This document shows positions 17,061 through 26,117 of a DNA stretch of 64,000 nt, one piece after another. Both the position numbers and the translations under genes were made by a program. The notes beneath the pieces are model-generated. The model was not told where the DNA came from and ran no database searches. It worked only from the letters and a program-made list of their open reading frames with translations. Origin of the DNA: Flavobacteriales bacterium UBA4110 (GTDB lineage Bacteria > Bacteroidota > Bacteroidia > Flavobacteriales > Weeksellaceae). The DNA is taken from assembly GCA_002383165.1 (NCBI GenBank), contig DFXK01000018.1, forward strand, positions 104,136 to 168,135. The letters run 5' to 3'. The stretch's first letter is position 1. The number at the start of each line of letters is the position of its first letter.

Positions 17061-17749
17061 TTAAATATGTGGAAGTCTTTTGTCAGCTCAAGGTATTCAT
17101 CCGAATAAACTCTTGGTGACTTTTCTATAACGAAATATTCTTCTGTAACTTCTAATTTTTGAAAGGTATATTCTAAAACTACTCTTTTTGGTTTTGCAGT
17201 ACTGATTCCTTGGATGATGACTTTTCTTTGCAGAAACAAAAGATTATCACTACAGATTTGAGTGAATTGTTTTTCGGAATCAATGGGAATAATAACGGAA
17301 TATAACCCTTTTCCCGAAAGTAATTCTGAAGCTTTTTGAATCAAATCAGAAAAATCCAATTCCAATCGCTGTCTTGCAAGAATATCTTTTTCAGAACTGT
17401 TGGTTTCGAAATAAGGTGGATTAGAAACGATTAAATCAAATCTTTTCTCAGTTTCAAAATTTTTAAAATCTTGGTGTTGACTTTGGACTCTATCAGCGAA
17501 AGGAGAATTATAAAAATTATTTTGAGAAATTTGGACTGCTTCAGGATTAATATCAATTCCTAAAATATTAGCCTCAGAATTGCGTTGAGCCAGCATCAAA
17601 GCGACAATACCGGTTCCGGTTCCTACTTCCAAAATCTCCCTCGCTTGACGGACACTGGACAAAATTCCAAGCAAAACAGCATCAGTTCCCACCCGAAACA
17701 CTTCCGAACTCTGCTGAACTTCAAATTGCTGAAATCTAAATGGCTTCAT
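17045..17749 (-). CDS. trmN6: tRNA1(Val) A37 N6-methyltransferase
   Basis: SAM-dependent methyltransferase of the TrmN6/YfiC family, which makes N6-methyladenosine at position 37 of tRNA-Val. The 234 residues begin KPFRFQQFEVQQ, contain the conserved VGTDAVLLG, the SAM-binding EVGTGTGIVALMLAQ near 41-55, and the N6-adenine methyltransferase motif NPPYFET near 110-116. Length fits. It begins directly after the stop of the histidine kinase gene (no spacer), so it is the last gene of a ribE-kinase-trmN6 unit. Confidence 0.9.
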   Translation of the reverse strand: MKPFRFQQFEVQQSSEVFRVGTDAVLLGILSSVRQAREILEVGTGTGIVALMLAQRNSEANILGIDINPEAVQISQNNFYNSPFADRVQSQHQDFKNFETEKRFDLIVSNPPYFETNSSEKDILARQRLELDFSDLIQKASELLSGKGLYSVIIPIDSEKQFTQICSDNLLFLQRKVIIQGISTAKPKRVVLEYTFQKLEVTEEYFVIEKSPRVYSDEYLELTKDFHIFNKKTL

Positions 17750-19204
17750 TTATAAATTGGACGGCATTGAAATGGTAAAAACCGCACCTTTATCCACTTC
17801 AGAAAATACGCTTACTGTACCGTTATAATCTTCCACCATTCTTTTTACCATTGTTAGACCTATACCCATTCCGCTGTTTTTGGAAGTGAAATTTGGATCA
17901 AATATTTTTCCCAACTTATCTGGCGATATCCCTACTCCATTATCATTAACTATGATCTTAATGCGCTTTTCAATTTTTTCGATATCTACATTGATGACTG
18001 ACTTTCTGTTATCTGCTTTCGCCTGACTAGCATTGGTCACAAGATTGATTATAATTCTCGCGAGATAATCCTTGTCTATTTTCATCATTATATTATCATG
18101 ACTTGCGTGGATGAAGATATTTTCATCGCTAAAAATAGTGAGAACATTTCGGATTTCTCTATTCAAATTGATTTCTTCGTCGTTCCTTTTTGGGAGCTGC
18201 GCAAATTCTGAAAATGCCGTTGCTACCCTGCTGATGACTTCAATCTGACCAATAATCACTCCACTAAGATTCTTAACTTTAGTTTCGTTATTAGGATCAT
18301 TGGGATCAAATTTCCTCTCAAAATTCTGCATCATCAGCTTCATTGGCGTCAGCGGATTCTTGACCTCATGTGCTACTTGTCTCGCCATTTCTTGCCACGC
18401 AGATTGTTTTTCAATATAACTTAACCGCTCTCTTTGGTCAGCAATCTCGGAGATCATTTTATTATAAGCCTTCACTAACGCATTTAATTCATCATTTTTA
18501 TAATAACGGATCGGCTGGAGATTTTTATCAAACAGATTAATTTTACTGATCATAGAAGTGAAACGGGTAATTGCATTTGTTAGATTATTGGAAATGATCC
18601 AGCTAAGCCAGATACTAAGAAAAATAATCAGCAAATTAACACCAATGATGTAGGCAAAATAGTGTTTAAAAACCACCATATAAGCGCTTTCATTGTGGTA
18701 ATAAGGAAAATAAACATAGGCAATATCCTCCAGCATGTTATTTTTCAGCACCATATAGGATGAGACAATACTGGCTTTAAGATTTTCATCATAGGATTTG
18801 TGATCATAGCGCTTACCGTCTTTCCGAATAGCTGCGATTACTTCCGCTGGCATCTTCTTTTGCGCCACCAGATTTGGCTCCTTGTTGGAGAGGAGGTAAT
18901 TCCCATTCAAATCATAAATAATAATATCGTGCTTATTAATATCTGCAATCTCATAGATTTTATTCTCAAGAACCCTAGGAATATCACGTGTTTTGACCGT
19001 TGAGTGGCTAAGCGCATAATCCAGGGACGACATTAGCGCTTCGGATTTATTCTGCATATCGGTACGGCTTTGTTCTTTAGCATTGTTTCTCAATATCACA
19101 AAAGAAAGAACACCTGAAGTAAGTATACTCAGTAAACAAATAACCATAAAACCTAAGAAAACCCGGTTTCGTAAACGGTAACCTTTATAATTACTAAATG
19201 GCAT
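17750..19204 (-). CDS. NtrY-like sensor histidine kinase
   Basis: Membrane histidine kinase, 484 residues. Helix 1 at about 14-38, an extracytoplasmic sensor of about 140 residues, helix 2 at about 182-204, a HAMP-like linker, then a HisKA domain with phospho-acceptor His279 in ARQVAHEVKNPLTPMKL, and an HATPase domain with N box IIINLVTNAS, G1 DNGVGISPDKLGKIF and G2 GMGIGLTMV. The AHE-KNPLTPMKL form is that of NtrY-type kinases. No response regulator is adjacent, so it is an orphan kinase. It overlaps ribE by 11 bases. The signal is unknown. Confidence 0.88.
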   Translation of the reverse strand: MPFSNYKGYRLRNRVFLGFMVICLLSILTSGVLSFVILRNNAKEQSRTDMQNKSEALMSSLDYALSHSTVKTRDIPRVLENKIYEIADINKHDIIIYDLNGNYLLSNKEPNLVAQKKMPAEVIAAIRKDGKRYDHKSYDENLKASIVSSYMVLKNNMLEDIAYVYFPYYHNESAYMVVFKHYFAYIIGVNLLIIFLSIWLSWIISNNLTNAITRFTSMISKINLFDKNLQPIRYYKNDELNALVKAYNKMISEIADQRERLSYIEKQSAWQEMARQVAHEVKNPLTPMKLMMQNFERKFDPNDPNNETKVKNLSGVIIGQIEVISRVATAFSEFAQLPKRNDEEINLNREIRNVLTIFSDENIFIHASHDNIMMKIDKDYLARIIINLVTNASQAKADNRKSVINVDIEKIEKRIKIIVNDNGVGISPDKLGKIFDPNFTSKNSGMGIGLTMVKRMVEDYNGTVSVFSEVDKGAVFTISMPSNL

Positions 19205-19790
19205 ATTGTTTTTTCAAAAGTTTGGCAACATACTTTCCGATGATGTCAAATTCTAGATTTACTACATCACCTTTTTTCAGATGCTTCATATTCGTAAACT
19301 CCCAAGTATAGGGAATTATTGCCACAGAAAACTTATTTTTTCCACTTTCTGCCACGGTCAGACTCGTTCCGTTGACTGTAATTGAGCCTTGAGGAACTGT
19401 CGTATATTCATCTGATTCTTCATAAGAAATTGTTATAACGTAGCTTCCGTTCAGATTCTCAATATGCTCTACAATTCCAGTCTTGTCCACGTGACCTTGC
19501 ACCACGTGACCGTCTAGTCTTCCTTCGAATTTCAAACAGCGTTCCAAATTCACTTCCGTTCCCACACTCCAATGGCCAAGATTTGTCTTTTCAAGCGTTT
19601 CATTGATGGCTGTCACTTTATATTGGTTCCCACTGATTTCCACTACCGTGAGGCAACAACCGTTATGTGCTAGACTTTGGTCTATTTTCAGTTCCTGCGT
19701 AAATGGACAGCTTAACGTGAAGTCTATATTAGTTTCGTTTTTCTCGATTTTAACAACATTTCCTGTTGCTTCAATGATTCCTGTAAACAT
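19194..19790 (-). CDS. ribE: Riboflavin synthase alpha subunit
   Basis: Makes riboflavin from two molecules of 6,7-dimethyl-8-ribityllumazine. The 198 residues show the diagnostic MFTGIIEATG start, two lumazine-binding barrel repeats (about 1-95 and 96-190) and the GHVVQGHVDKTG hinge. Each repeat has its CCLTV / GTSLTV strand. No FMN riboswitch is evident upstream; instead the gap contains an intergenic palindromic repeat. It leads a unit with the histidine kinase and trmN6. Confidence 0.96.
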   Translation of the reverse strand: MFTGIIEATGNVVKIEKNETNIDFTLSCPFTQELKIDQSLAHNGCCLTVVEISGNQYKVTAINETLEKTNLGHWSVGTEVNLERCLKFEGRLDGHVVQGHVDKTGIVEHIENLNGSYVITISYEESDEYTTVPQGSITVNGTSLTVAESGKNKFSVAIIPYTWEFTNMKHLKKGDVVNLEFDIIGKYVAKLLKKQYAI

Positions 19791-19818
19791 TATTGTGTCT
19801 AATTTTTAAAGGGTTTTT

Positions 19819-19896
19819 AGGAGCTTTATCCCGCTTTCCGTTGCAATCTTTTCCTTTCGAAAGAAAAGAAAAAGGATTTCCACTACAATCGGGGCT
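19819..19896 (-). repeat. Intergenic palindromic element, copy A
   Basis: Read on the minus strand: left block GCCCCGATTGTAGTGG, then AAATCCTTTTT, a short palindromic tip around TTTCGAAA, and a right block AAAAGATTGCAACGGAAAGC ending GGGATAAAGCTCC. Shares both outer blocks with elements at 36.1, 45.5 and 56.8 kb. It lies between the divergent genes ribE and pdxA. Confidence 0.75.
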
Positions 19897-19972
19897 ATAA
19901 ATGTTGCATATTTTACCAACTAATTAGTAGAATATGTAAACAAATAGTTATAAATACAACCTAAAAAAACCG

Positions 19973-19980
19973 TAATTTTG
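19973..19980 (+). promoter_or_regulatory. Promoter core of pdxA
   Basis: TAATTTTG, 32 bases upstream of the pdxA ATG. Confidence 0.65.
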
Positions 19981-20012
19981 TAAAATTCTTTTTAAAAGTC
20001 AAAGATAAACAA

Positions 20013-21101
20013 ATGAGCTCCAAACACCATAAAACCAGAGTAGGAATTTCAATCGGTGATTTCAATGGCATCGGCCCGGAAATCATCCTGAAATCTCTGA
20101 AGGACAAAACCATTACAGATTTTTTCACACCAGTAATATTTGGGTCGGGAAAACTCTTTACTTATCAGAAAAATGTTTTCAAATTACAGACCAATTTCAA
20201 TTACATCAACTCACCAAAGGAAGCTCAGGGTGGAAAAATCAACATGGTCAATCTCATAAAAGAGAACAGCAATATAGAATTTGGAGTTCCTACAGAAGAA
20301 TCCACAAAACTGGCCATTGCTTCCCTTGAAGCCGCTACAGAAGCCTTGCTCAATCAGGAAATCGATGTGCTGGTTACCGCTCCAATCAATAAGGATGAGA
20401 TGATAAAGTACGGCTTTGCGCACGCAGGTCACACAGGATACTTCGAAGAAAAAGCGCAGAAAAAAGCCGTGATGTTTATGGTAACAGACGAGCTGAAAGT
20501 GGCTGTTTCCACCCATCACATTCCAGTCTCGGAAGTGGCGCAACACATCACCAAAGAAAAAATCAAGAAACAGGTTAAGCAATTGGTTTCTACATTAAAA
20601 GAAGATTTTTGTGTAGAAAAACCAAAAATTGCCGTGCTTGGACTGAATCCTCACGCTGGTGACGGCGGCATAATCGGCAGAGAAGAAATTGAGATTATAC
20701 AACCGGCTATCAAAGAATTATTTGACCAGGGCATTATGGCATTTGGACCGTATCCGGCAGACAGTTTTTTCCAGCCTGAAAAATACAAAGCTTATGATGC
20801 TGTTTTGGCAATGTATCACGACCAGGGATTGACACCGTTTAAAACCATTGCTTACGAAGAGGGCGTTAATTATTCTGCAGGTCTGCCATTTATCAGAACA
20901 TCTCCAGACCACGGCGTGGCGTACGATATTGCCGGAAAAAATATAGCTGATGAAACTTCATTTTCGGAAGCTATTTTTACAGCCATCAAGATTTTTAAAA
21001 ACAGAAGCGAATATAAGGATTTAACAGAAAACAAGCTTCGCACAAAGGTTTCACACATTACCAATGGTGTGGATGAAGACCTTCCAACTGGAGATGAATA
21101 A
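20013..21101 (+). CDS. pdxA: 4-hydroxythreonine-4-phosphate dehydrogenase
   Basis: PdxA oxidises 4-phosphohydroxy-L-threonine in the DXP-dependent pyridoxal phosphate pathway. The 362 residues show VGISIGDFNGIGPEI at the start, TAPINKDEM near 124-132, the metal-binding histidines in HAGHTGYFE (near 139) and later LGLNPHAGDGGIIG, and the third ligand in AMYHDQGLTPFK. The family signature near the C-terminus, FIRTSPDHGVAYDIAGK, is present. Length is slightly above the 330 of E. coli. It has its own promoter and stands upstream of the DUF177-rpmF-acc unit. Confidence 0.96.
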   Translation: MSSKHHKTRVGISIGDFNGIGPEIILKSLKDKTITDFFTPVIFGSGKLFTYQKNVFKLQTNFNYINSPKEAQGGKINMVNLIKENSNIEFGVPTEESTKLAIASLEAATEALLNQEIDVLVTAPINKDEMIKYGFAHAGHTGYFEEKAQKKAVMFMVTDELKVAVSTHHIPVSEVAQHITKEKIKKQVKQLVSTLKEDFCVEKPKIAVLGLNPHAGDGGIIGREEIEIIQPAIKELFDQGIMAFGPYPADSFFQPEKYKAYDAVLAMYHDQGLTPFKTIAYEEGVNYSAGLPFIRTSPDHGVAYDIAGKNIADETSFSEAIFTAIKIFKNRSEYKDLTENKLRTKVSHITNGVDEDLPTGDE

Positions 21102-21152
21102 GACTAAAATTTCTGAAGTAAATTTTTGCATTTCAAGTATTTCCAAAAACAT

Positions 21153-21183
21153 TTTGTTATTTCAAAAAAATAAATTATTTTTG
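21153..21183 (+). promoter_or_regulatory. Promoter of the DUF177-rpmF-acc unit
   Basis: TTTG (21153-21156), 19 bases, TATTTTTG (21176-21183), 13 bases before the DUF177 ATG. Near-perfect Bacteroidota promoter. Confidence 0.85.
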
Positions 21184-21196
21184 CACACCATTTTTT

Positions 21197-21727
21197 ATGG
21201 ACAGATTTAGAAACTATGATATTGCTTTTTCTGGTCTAAAAACCGGAAAGCACGATTTCAAATTTGAAATCAACAAGGAGTTCTTTGATTTATTTGAGAC
21301 TGAACAGGAATTTTTCAACCCAAAAATCAGTGTGGATGTTCATCTGGATAAGCACACGACCTTTTTGGAATTTTTCATCAATGTTTCAGGAACAGTTCAA
21401 CTGATTTGCGACATCAGCACAGATGAATTTTCTGAGAATATAATGAACGATTTGAAAATTCTTGTGAAATTTGGGGAAGAATATGATGACAGCAATGAAG
21501 ACATTATCACCATTCCTCAGAAAGACAGCGACTTTAATATCGCCAATCTTATATATGAAACCGTGGTTTTATCGATCCCGATGAAAAAAGTGGCGCCATC
21601 TGTAAGAGACAATGACGAGTATGAAAAGCTGCTGGAAAAATACAGTCCGAAACCAATCGAAGAAGAGGAAGAACAGAGCACAGACCCAAGATGGAAAGCT
21701 TTGAAAAAATTGAGAAACAATAATTAA
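21197..21727 (+). CDS. DUF177 (YceD-like) protein
   Basis: 176-residue YceD/DUF177 protein; members are coupled to rpmF across bacteria and are linked to 23S rRNA or ribosome biogenesis. Visible are the N-terminal GLKTGKHDFKFEINKEFFD, the middle SGTVQLICDISTDEF that normally has a CDRCL-type motif (only the first Cys is kept here) and the acidic C-terminal EEEEEQSTDPRWKALKKL, where DPRW is the usual end signature. It lies 42 bases before rpmF. Confidence 0.88.
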   Translation: MDRFRNYDIAFSGLKTGKHDFKFEINKEFFDLFETEQEFFNPKISVDVHLDKHTTFLEFFINVSGTVQLICDISTDEFSENIMNDLKILVKFGEEYDDSNEDIITIPQKDSDFNIANLIYETVVLSIPMKKVAPSVRDNDEYEKLLEKYSPKPIEEEEEQSTDPRWKALKKLRNNN

Positions 21728-21769
21728 GTATAACATATAATTCGGTAGAATTTTTTAAAATAATTAACA

Positions 21770-21973
21770 ATGGCACATCCTAAGAGAAGACAGTCGTCTA
21801 CAAGAAGAGATAAAAGAAGAACGCACTATAAAGCTGTAGCGCCTCAATTGGCAAAAGATGCTACGACTGGTGAACTACACCTTTATCACAGAGCTCACTG
21901 GCACGAAGGAAAACTTTACTACAAAGGAAAAGTTGTACTAGAGAAAACTGTAGAAACAACAGAAGAAAACTAA
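21770..21973 (+). CDS. rpmF: 50S ribosomal protein L32
   Basis: L32, 67 residues, basic. The start MAHPKRRQSSTRRDKRRTHYK is that of bL32 up to small differences; the C-terminal half has HLYHRAHWHEGKLYYKGK and no zinc-binding cysteines, so it is the zinc-free form. It follows DUF177 as in most bacteria and is followed by a strong hairpin that separates it from accB. Confidence 0.97.
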   Translation: MAHPKRRQSSTRRDKRRTHYKAVAPQLAKDATTGELHLYHRAHWHEGKLYYKGKVVLEKTVETTEEN

Positions 21974-22004
21974 GATTTACTTTTGAAAATCTTATACTAA
22001 GCAT

Positions 22005-22043
22005 AAAAAACCACTCGGATTTTATCAATTTGAGTGGTTTTTT
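22005..22043 (+). terminator. Terminator or attenuator between rpmF and accB
   Basis: Perfect 12-base arms AAAAAACCACTC and GAGTGGTTTTTT with a 15-base loop and a T-run. accB begins 36 bases later, so read-through or a further promoter must feed the acc genes. Confidence 0.85.
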
Positions 22044-22078
22044 ATTATATTTGGCGTTCAAAATAATTTAAAAAATTT

Positions 22079-22555
22079 ATGGATATAAAAGACATTCAGA
22101 ATCTTGTAAGATTTGTTGCAAAGGCAGGTGTTTCAGAAGTGAAGTATAAAAATAAGGACTTTGAAATCTATATAAAAACTCCGCTTGGAGGTGAACCTGT
22201 AAGCTATGTCACTCCTCAAGTTGCCTACCAATCACCAGTTTCTGCACCAGCTGTAAATCCAATTTCAGCAACTACTACCACCTCTGAAGCAGCAACTACT
22301 GCTGACGACAGCAAATATATCACGATCAAGTCTCCAATGATTGGTACTTTTTACAGAAAACCATCTCCTGACAAAGATGTATTTGTAAACGTGGGCGATT
22401 CTGTTACGGAAGGAAAAGTAGTTTGTGTAATTGAAGCAATGAAACTTTTCAACCAGATAGAGTCCGAAATCAGTGGGAAAATCGTAAAAATATTAGTGGA
22501 CGATGCTTCTCCTGTAGAATACGACCAACCATTATTTTTGGTAGATCCATCTTAA
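22079..22555 (+). CDS. accB: Biotin carboxyl carrier protein of acetyl-CoA carboxylase
   Basis: Carries biotin between the carboxylase and transferase steps that make malonyl-CoA. The 158 residues show an N-terminal helix region (DIKDIQNLVRFVAKAGVSEV), a Pro/Ala/Thr-rich linker at about 60-78, and a biotinyl domain with EAMKLFNQ in which Lys122 is the biotinylated residue. The insertion loop before it (MIGTFYRKPSPDKDVFVNVG) is the 'thumb' type of AccB. Directly followed by accC. Confidence 0.96.
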   Translation: MDIKDIQNLVRFVAKAGVSEVKYKNKDFEIYIKTPLGGEPVSYVTPQVAYQSPVSAPAVNPISATTTTSEAATTADDSKYITIKSPMIGTFYRKPSPDKDVFVNVGDSVTEGKVVCVIEAMKLFNQIESEISGKIVKILVDDASPVEYDQPLFLVDPS

Positions 22556-22648
22556 GCAATTTTAGATTAAAGATTATAAATTTTAAATGGAATATTTTCA
22601 TTTAAAATAATTTAAAATTCAAAATTTATAATTTAAAATTCGAAAAAG

Positions 22649-24007
22649 ATGTTCAAAAAAATATTAATCGCCAATCGTGGGGAAATCGCTATGCGAATCC
22701 TGCGCACGGCGAAAGAAATGGGAATCAAGACTGTTGCAGTGTACTCTACAGCAGACAAGGACAGTCTTCATGTTCGTTTTGCAGACGAGGCTGTCTGCAT
22801 CGGACCTCCAATGAGCAAAGACTCATATCTGAAAATCCCAAATATTATTGCAGCTGCTGAGATTACCAATGCAGATGCCATCCATCCTGGTTATGGTTTC
22901 CTTTCTGAGAATGCTAACTTCTCCAGAATCTGTGCTAAGAACGGTATCAAATTCATCGGAGCCACACCTGAGCAAATCGAGAAAATGGGAGACAAAGCAA
23001 CGGCTAAGGCTACAATGAAAGCGGCCGGAATCCCTTGTGTACCAGGTTCTGACGGACTAATCGACTCCTACGAAGATGCTAAGAAAACAGCAAAGGAAAT
23101 CGGATATCCTGTAATGATTAAAGCAACTGCAGGTGGCGGTGGAAAGGGAATGAGAGCGGTTTGGAAAGAGGAAGACCTGAAAGACCATTGGGATTCTGCA
23201 ATACAGGAAGCGGTTGCCGCTTTTGGAAATGGTGGGATGTATATGGAAAAACTGATTGAGGAGCCTAGACATATTGAAATTCAGGTTGCCGGAGACCAAT
23301 ATGGAAAAGCTTGTCACCTTTCCGAGAGAGACTGCTCTGTACAGAGACGAAATCAAAAACTAATAGAGGAAACGCCGTCTCCTTTTATGACCGAAGAACT
23401 TCGTGAGAAAATGGGCGAAGCGGCAGTAAAAGCTGCAGAATTCATTGGTTACGAAGGTGTTGGAACCATAGAATTTTTGGTAGACAAACACAGAAATTTC
23501 TATTTTATGGAAATGAATACCAGAATACAGGTAGAACATCCTATCACCGAACAAGTTGTAGATTACGATTTGATTCGCGAGCAGATTTTACTAGCTTCTG
23601 GAACGCCAATCAGCGGGAAAAATTATTATCCGAAGATGCACGCTATTGAGTGTAGAATCAATGCTGAAGATCCTTATATGGATTTTCGTCCCTCGCCAGG
23701 TGTAATCAAGGGTCTTAATATTCCTGGAGGACACGGCGTGAGAGTAGACACACACGTTTATTCGGGCTACGCAATTCCGCCAAACTACGATTCAATGATT
23801 GCAAAATTAATTGTTACGGCTCAGACCAGAGAGGAAGCAATCGCAAAAATGAAACGTGCGCTGGAAGAATTCTACATCGAAGGGGTAAAAACGACTATTC
23901 CTTTCCACAGACAATTATTAGAAAATGAAGATTTCCTTGCCGGAAATTACACTACAAAATTTATGGAAGATTTCGTAATGGACAAAAATTTTGATAATAA
24001 TATCTAA
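22649..24007 (+). CDS. accC: Biotin carboxylase of acetyl-CoA carboxylase
   Basis: ATP-grasp enzyme that carboxylates the biotin of AccB. The 452 residues show FKKILIANRGEIAMRI at the start, AIHPGYGFLSENANF, the glycine-rich loop ATAGGGGKGMR near 160-170, HIEIQVAGD, and the catalytic EMNTRIQVEHPITE near 289-302. Length is standard. The 93-base spacer after accB is AT-rich with repeated AAATTTTAAAATT-like words and no clear promoter. accA lies separately at 35.0 kb and accD is not in the window. Confidence 0.97.
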   Translation: MFKKILIANRGEIAMRILRTAKEMGIKTVAVYSTADKDSLHVRFADEAVCIGPPMSKDSYLKIPNIIAAAEITNADAIHPGYGFLSENANFSRICAKNGIKFIGATPEQIEKMGDKATAKATMKAAGIPCVPGSDGLIDSYEDAKKTAKEIGYPVMIKATAGGGGKGMRAVWKEEDLKDHWDSAIQEAVAAFGNGGMYMEKLIEEPRHIEIQVAGDQYGKACHLSERDCSVQRRNQKLIEETPSPFMTEELREKMGEAAVKAAEFIGYEGVGTIEFLVDKHRNFYFMEMNTRIQVEHPITEQVVDYDLIREQILLASGTPISGKNYYPKMHAIECRINAEDPYMDFRPSPGVIKGLNIPGGHGVRVDTHVYSGYAIPPNYDSMIAKLIVTAQTREEAIAKMKRALEEFYIEGVKTTIPFHRQLLENEDFLAGNYTTKFMEDFVMDKNFDNNI

Positions 24008-24028
24008 AAAATAAAATCTATATAGATA

Positions 24029-24059
24029 AAATGCCTGACTTTTACAGTTAGGCATTTTT
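24029..24059 (+). terminator. Terminator of accBC
   Basis: Arms AAATGCCT (24029-24036) and AGGCATTT (24050-24057) with a T-run after the stem. Confidence 0.8.
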
Positions 24060-24109
24060 CTTATCTTTATTTGCAATCAAATTCATTATTTTTACAAAAA
24101 ATTAAAGTT

Positions 24110-25354
24110 ATGTCAACAGCAGTTAAGGAAAAAAATTCACAATACTTCATTAATCTTGAAGAAAAACATGGCGCTCATAATTATCATCCGCTTCCTGTAG
24201 TTTTGGAACGAGGCGAAGGCGTATTTGTTTGGGATGTGGAAGGTAAAAAATATTACGATTTTCTTTCGGCGTATTCTGCTGTAAACCAAGGTCATTCTCA
24301 TCCAAAAATTGTTGATGCTTTGGTAAATCAGGCTAAGAAATTAGCTTTGACATCAAGAGCATTTTATAATTCCAATCTTGGTGAATATGAGAAGAAAATT
24401 ACTACTCTTTTTGGGTTTGACAAGGTTCTTCCGATGAATTCTGGCGCTGAAGCGGTTGAAACTGCTGTAAAGTTAGCCAGAAAATGGAGCTATGAGGTAA
24501 AAGGAATTTCTGAAAATGCTGCAAAAATAATAGTTTGTGAAAACAACTTCCATGGAAGAACAACAACAATAGTTTCCTTTTCCAATGACCCGGATGCGAA
24601 TCAGAATTACGGGCCTTTTACGCCTGGATTTGTAAAAATACCTTACAATGATTTGGCAGCGTTGGAAGAAACTCTAAAAAATGACGCCGAGAATATTGCT
24701 GCATTTTTGGCTGAACCAATCCAAGGTGAGGCTGGTGTCTATGTTCCGAACGAGGGATTTTTGAAAGGCGCATCAGAATTGTGCAAAAAATACAATGTAT
24801 TGTTTATTGCAGATGAAGTTCAGACGGGAATTGCAAGAACCGGAAGATTAATTGCCTGTCATCACGAAGATGTTCAACCTGATATTCTGATTCTTGGAAA
24901 AGCATTGTCTGGAGGGATGTATCCTGTTTCTGCAGTTTTAGCAAATGATGAGATAATGAACGTCATCAAACCTGGTCAACATGGTTCTACATTCGGAGGC
25001 AATCCAATTGCTTGTGCAGTAGCTGTTGCGGCTTTGGATGTTGTGGCTGAAGAAAAATTATCCGAAAGAGCTGAAGAATTAGGCCAACTGTTCCGTTCTG
25101 AAATTGAAAAATTAATTCAGAAAACAGATTTGATTACTAAAGTACGAGGTAAAGGTTTGCTTAATGCCATTTTGATCAACGATACACCTGACAGTAAAAC
25201 AGCTTGGAATCTTTGCTTGCAACTGAAAGAAAATGGATTACTTGCCAAACCCACACATGGAAACATTATAAGATTGGCACCACCTTTGGTAATCACCGAA
25301 GAACAGCTATTGGATTGTGTAAAAATCATCGAGAAAACTATTTTGGAGTTTTAA
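24110..25354 (+). CDS. rocD: Ornithine aminotransferase
   Basis: PLP-dependent class III enzyme that converts ornithine and 2-oxoglutarate to glutamate semialdehyde and glutamate. The ATG at 24110 opens MSTAVKEKNSQYF; an upstream TTG-led extension would read through promoter-like sequence and is rejected. In the 414 residues are AYSAVNQGHSHP, NSGAEAVETAVKLARKW, ENNFHGRTT, and ADEVQTGIARTG with the PLP lysine in ILGKALSGGMYPVSAV. HGSTFGGNP follows as usual. The family call is secure; among class III enzymes the early YHPLPVVLERGEGVFVW favours RocD over ArgD. Confidence 0.94.
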   Translation: MSTAVKEKNSQYFINLEEKHGAHNYHPLPVVLERGEGVFVWDVEGKKYYDFLSAYSAVNQGHSHPKIVDALVNQAKKLALTSRAFYNSNLGEYEKKITTLFGFDKVLPMNSGAEAVETAVKLARKWSYEVKGISENAAKIIVCENNFHGRTTTIVSFSNDPDANQNYGPFTPGFVKIPYNDLAALEETLKNDAENIAAFLAEPIQGEAGVYVPNEGFLKGASELCKKYNVLFIADEVQTGIARTGRLIACHHEDVQPDILILGKALSGGMYPVSAVLANDEIMNVIKPGQHGSTFGGNPIACAVAVAALDVVAEEKLSERAEELGQLFRSEIEKLIQKTDLITKVRGKGLLNAILINDTPDSKTAWNLCLQLKENGLLAKPTHGNIIRLAPPLVITEEQLLDCVKIIEKTILEF

Positions 25355-25355
25355 A

Positions 25356-26117
25356 ATGACACACCTTAAAGAAAAAATCAGCGGTTTAATCATCACTTAT
25401 AACGAAGAAAAAAACATTCGAGAAGTTCTCGAATGTTTTGATTTTTGTGATGAGATTATCATTGTTGATTCTTACAGCACAGATAAAACAACGGATATTG
25501 CTAGATCCTTTTCTAATGTCACAATTGTTCAAAATAAATTTGAAGATTATACGAAACAAAGAAATCTCGCTCTCAATTTGGCAAACAATGATTGGGTCTT
25601 TTTTCTGGATGGGGACGAGAGAATTTCGGAAAAAGGAAAACAAGAAATTATAGAAACCGTGAACAATCCTAATGCTTGCGATGCCTATTATATCTACCGA
25701 ATTTTTTTTCTAGGTCAGCAAAAAATACGCTTTTCCGGTACACAAAACGATAAAAACTTCAGGCTTTTCAGAAAATCAAAAGCGCATTATGATGATCTGA
25801 AAAAGGTGCACGAAACACTTTTAGTAAACGGAAAAATTGGATTTTTAAAGCATAAATTACTTCACTATTCTTTTGAGAATTATCATCGTTTTAAAGATAA
25901 AATGATTTATTATGGGCAACTGAAAGGTTTGGAACTTTCTCAAAAAGGAAAAAAATACAGTTCTTTTACGAAATGGAGTAAAACTACTTTCAAATTTATT
26001 AAAACTTATATTTTAAAACTCGGGGTTTTGGATGGTATAAACGGTTTAAAGATTAGTTATTTGCAAAGTTTATATGTTTATGAAACCTATGAATCATTAA
26101 GAAAAGCTACTTCTTAA
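25356..26117 (+). CDS. WaaE/KdtX-like glycosyltransferase family 2
   Basis: GT2 enzyme similar to WaaE/KdtX of LPS core synthesis, 253 residues. The frame shows SGLIITYNEEKNIREVLE, VDSYSTDKT near 38-46, QRNLALNLANNDWVFFLDGDERIS with the metal-binding DGDE near 85-88, and the LFRKSKAHYDDLKKVHETL acceptor part typical of this subgroup. The gene begins two bases after rocD and so may share its transcript. Its last 11 bases overlap the convergent next gene. Likely sugar transfer to the inner LPS core. Confidence 0.9.
   Translation: MTHLKEKISGLIITYNEEKNIREVLECFDFCDEIIIVDSYSTDKTTDIARSFSNVTIVQNKFEDYTKQRNLALNLANNDWVFFLDGDERISEKGKQEIIETVNNPNACDAYYIYRIFFLGQQKIRFSGTQNDKNFRLFRKSKAHYDDLKKVHETLLVNGKIGFLKHKLLHYSFENYHRFKDKMIYYGQLKGLELSQKGKKYSSFTKWSKTTFKFIKTYILKLGVLDGINGLKISYLQSLYVYETYESLRKATS

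Noticed and set aside
19791..20012. FMN riboswitch upstream of ribE
   Set aside because: The structured sequence there is copy A of the intergenic element, not the conserved RFN pattern.
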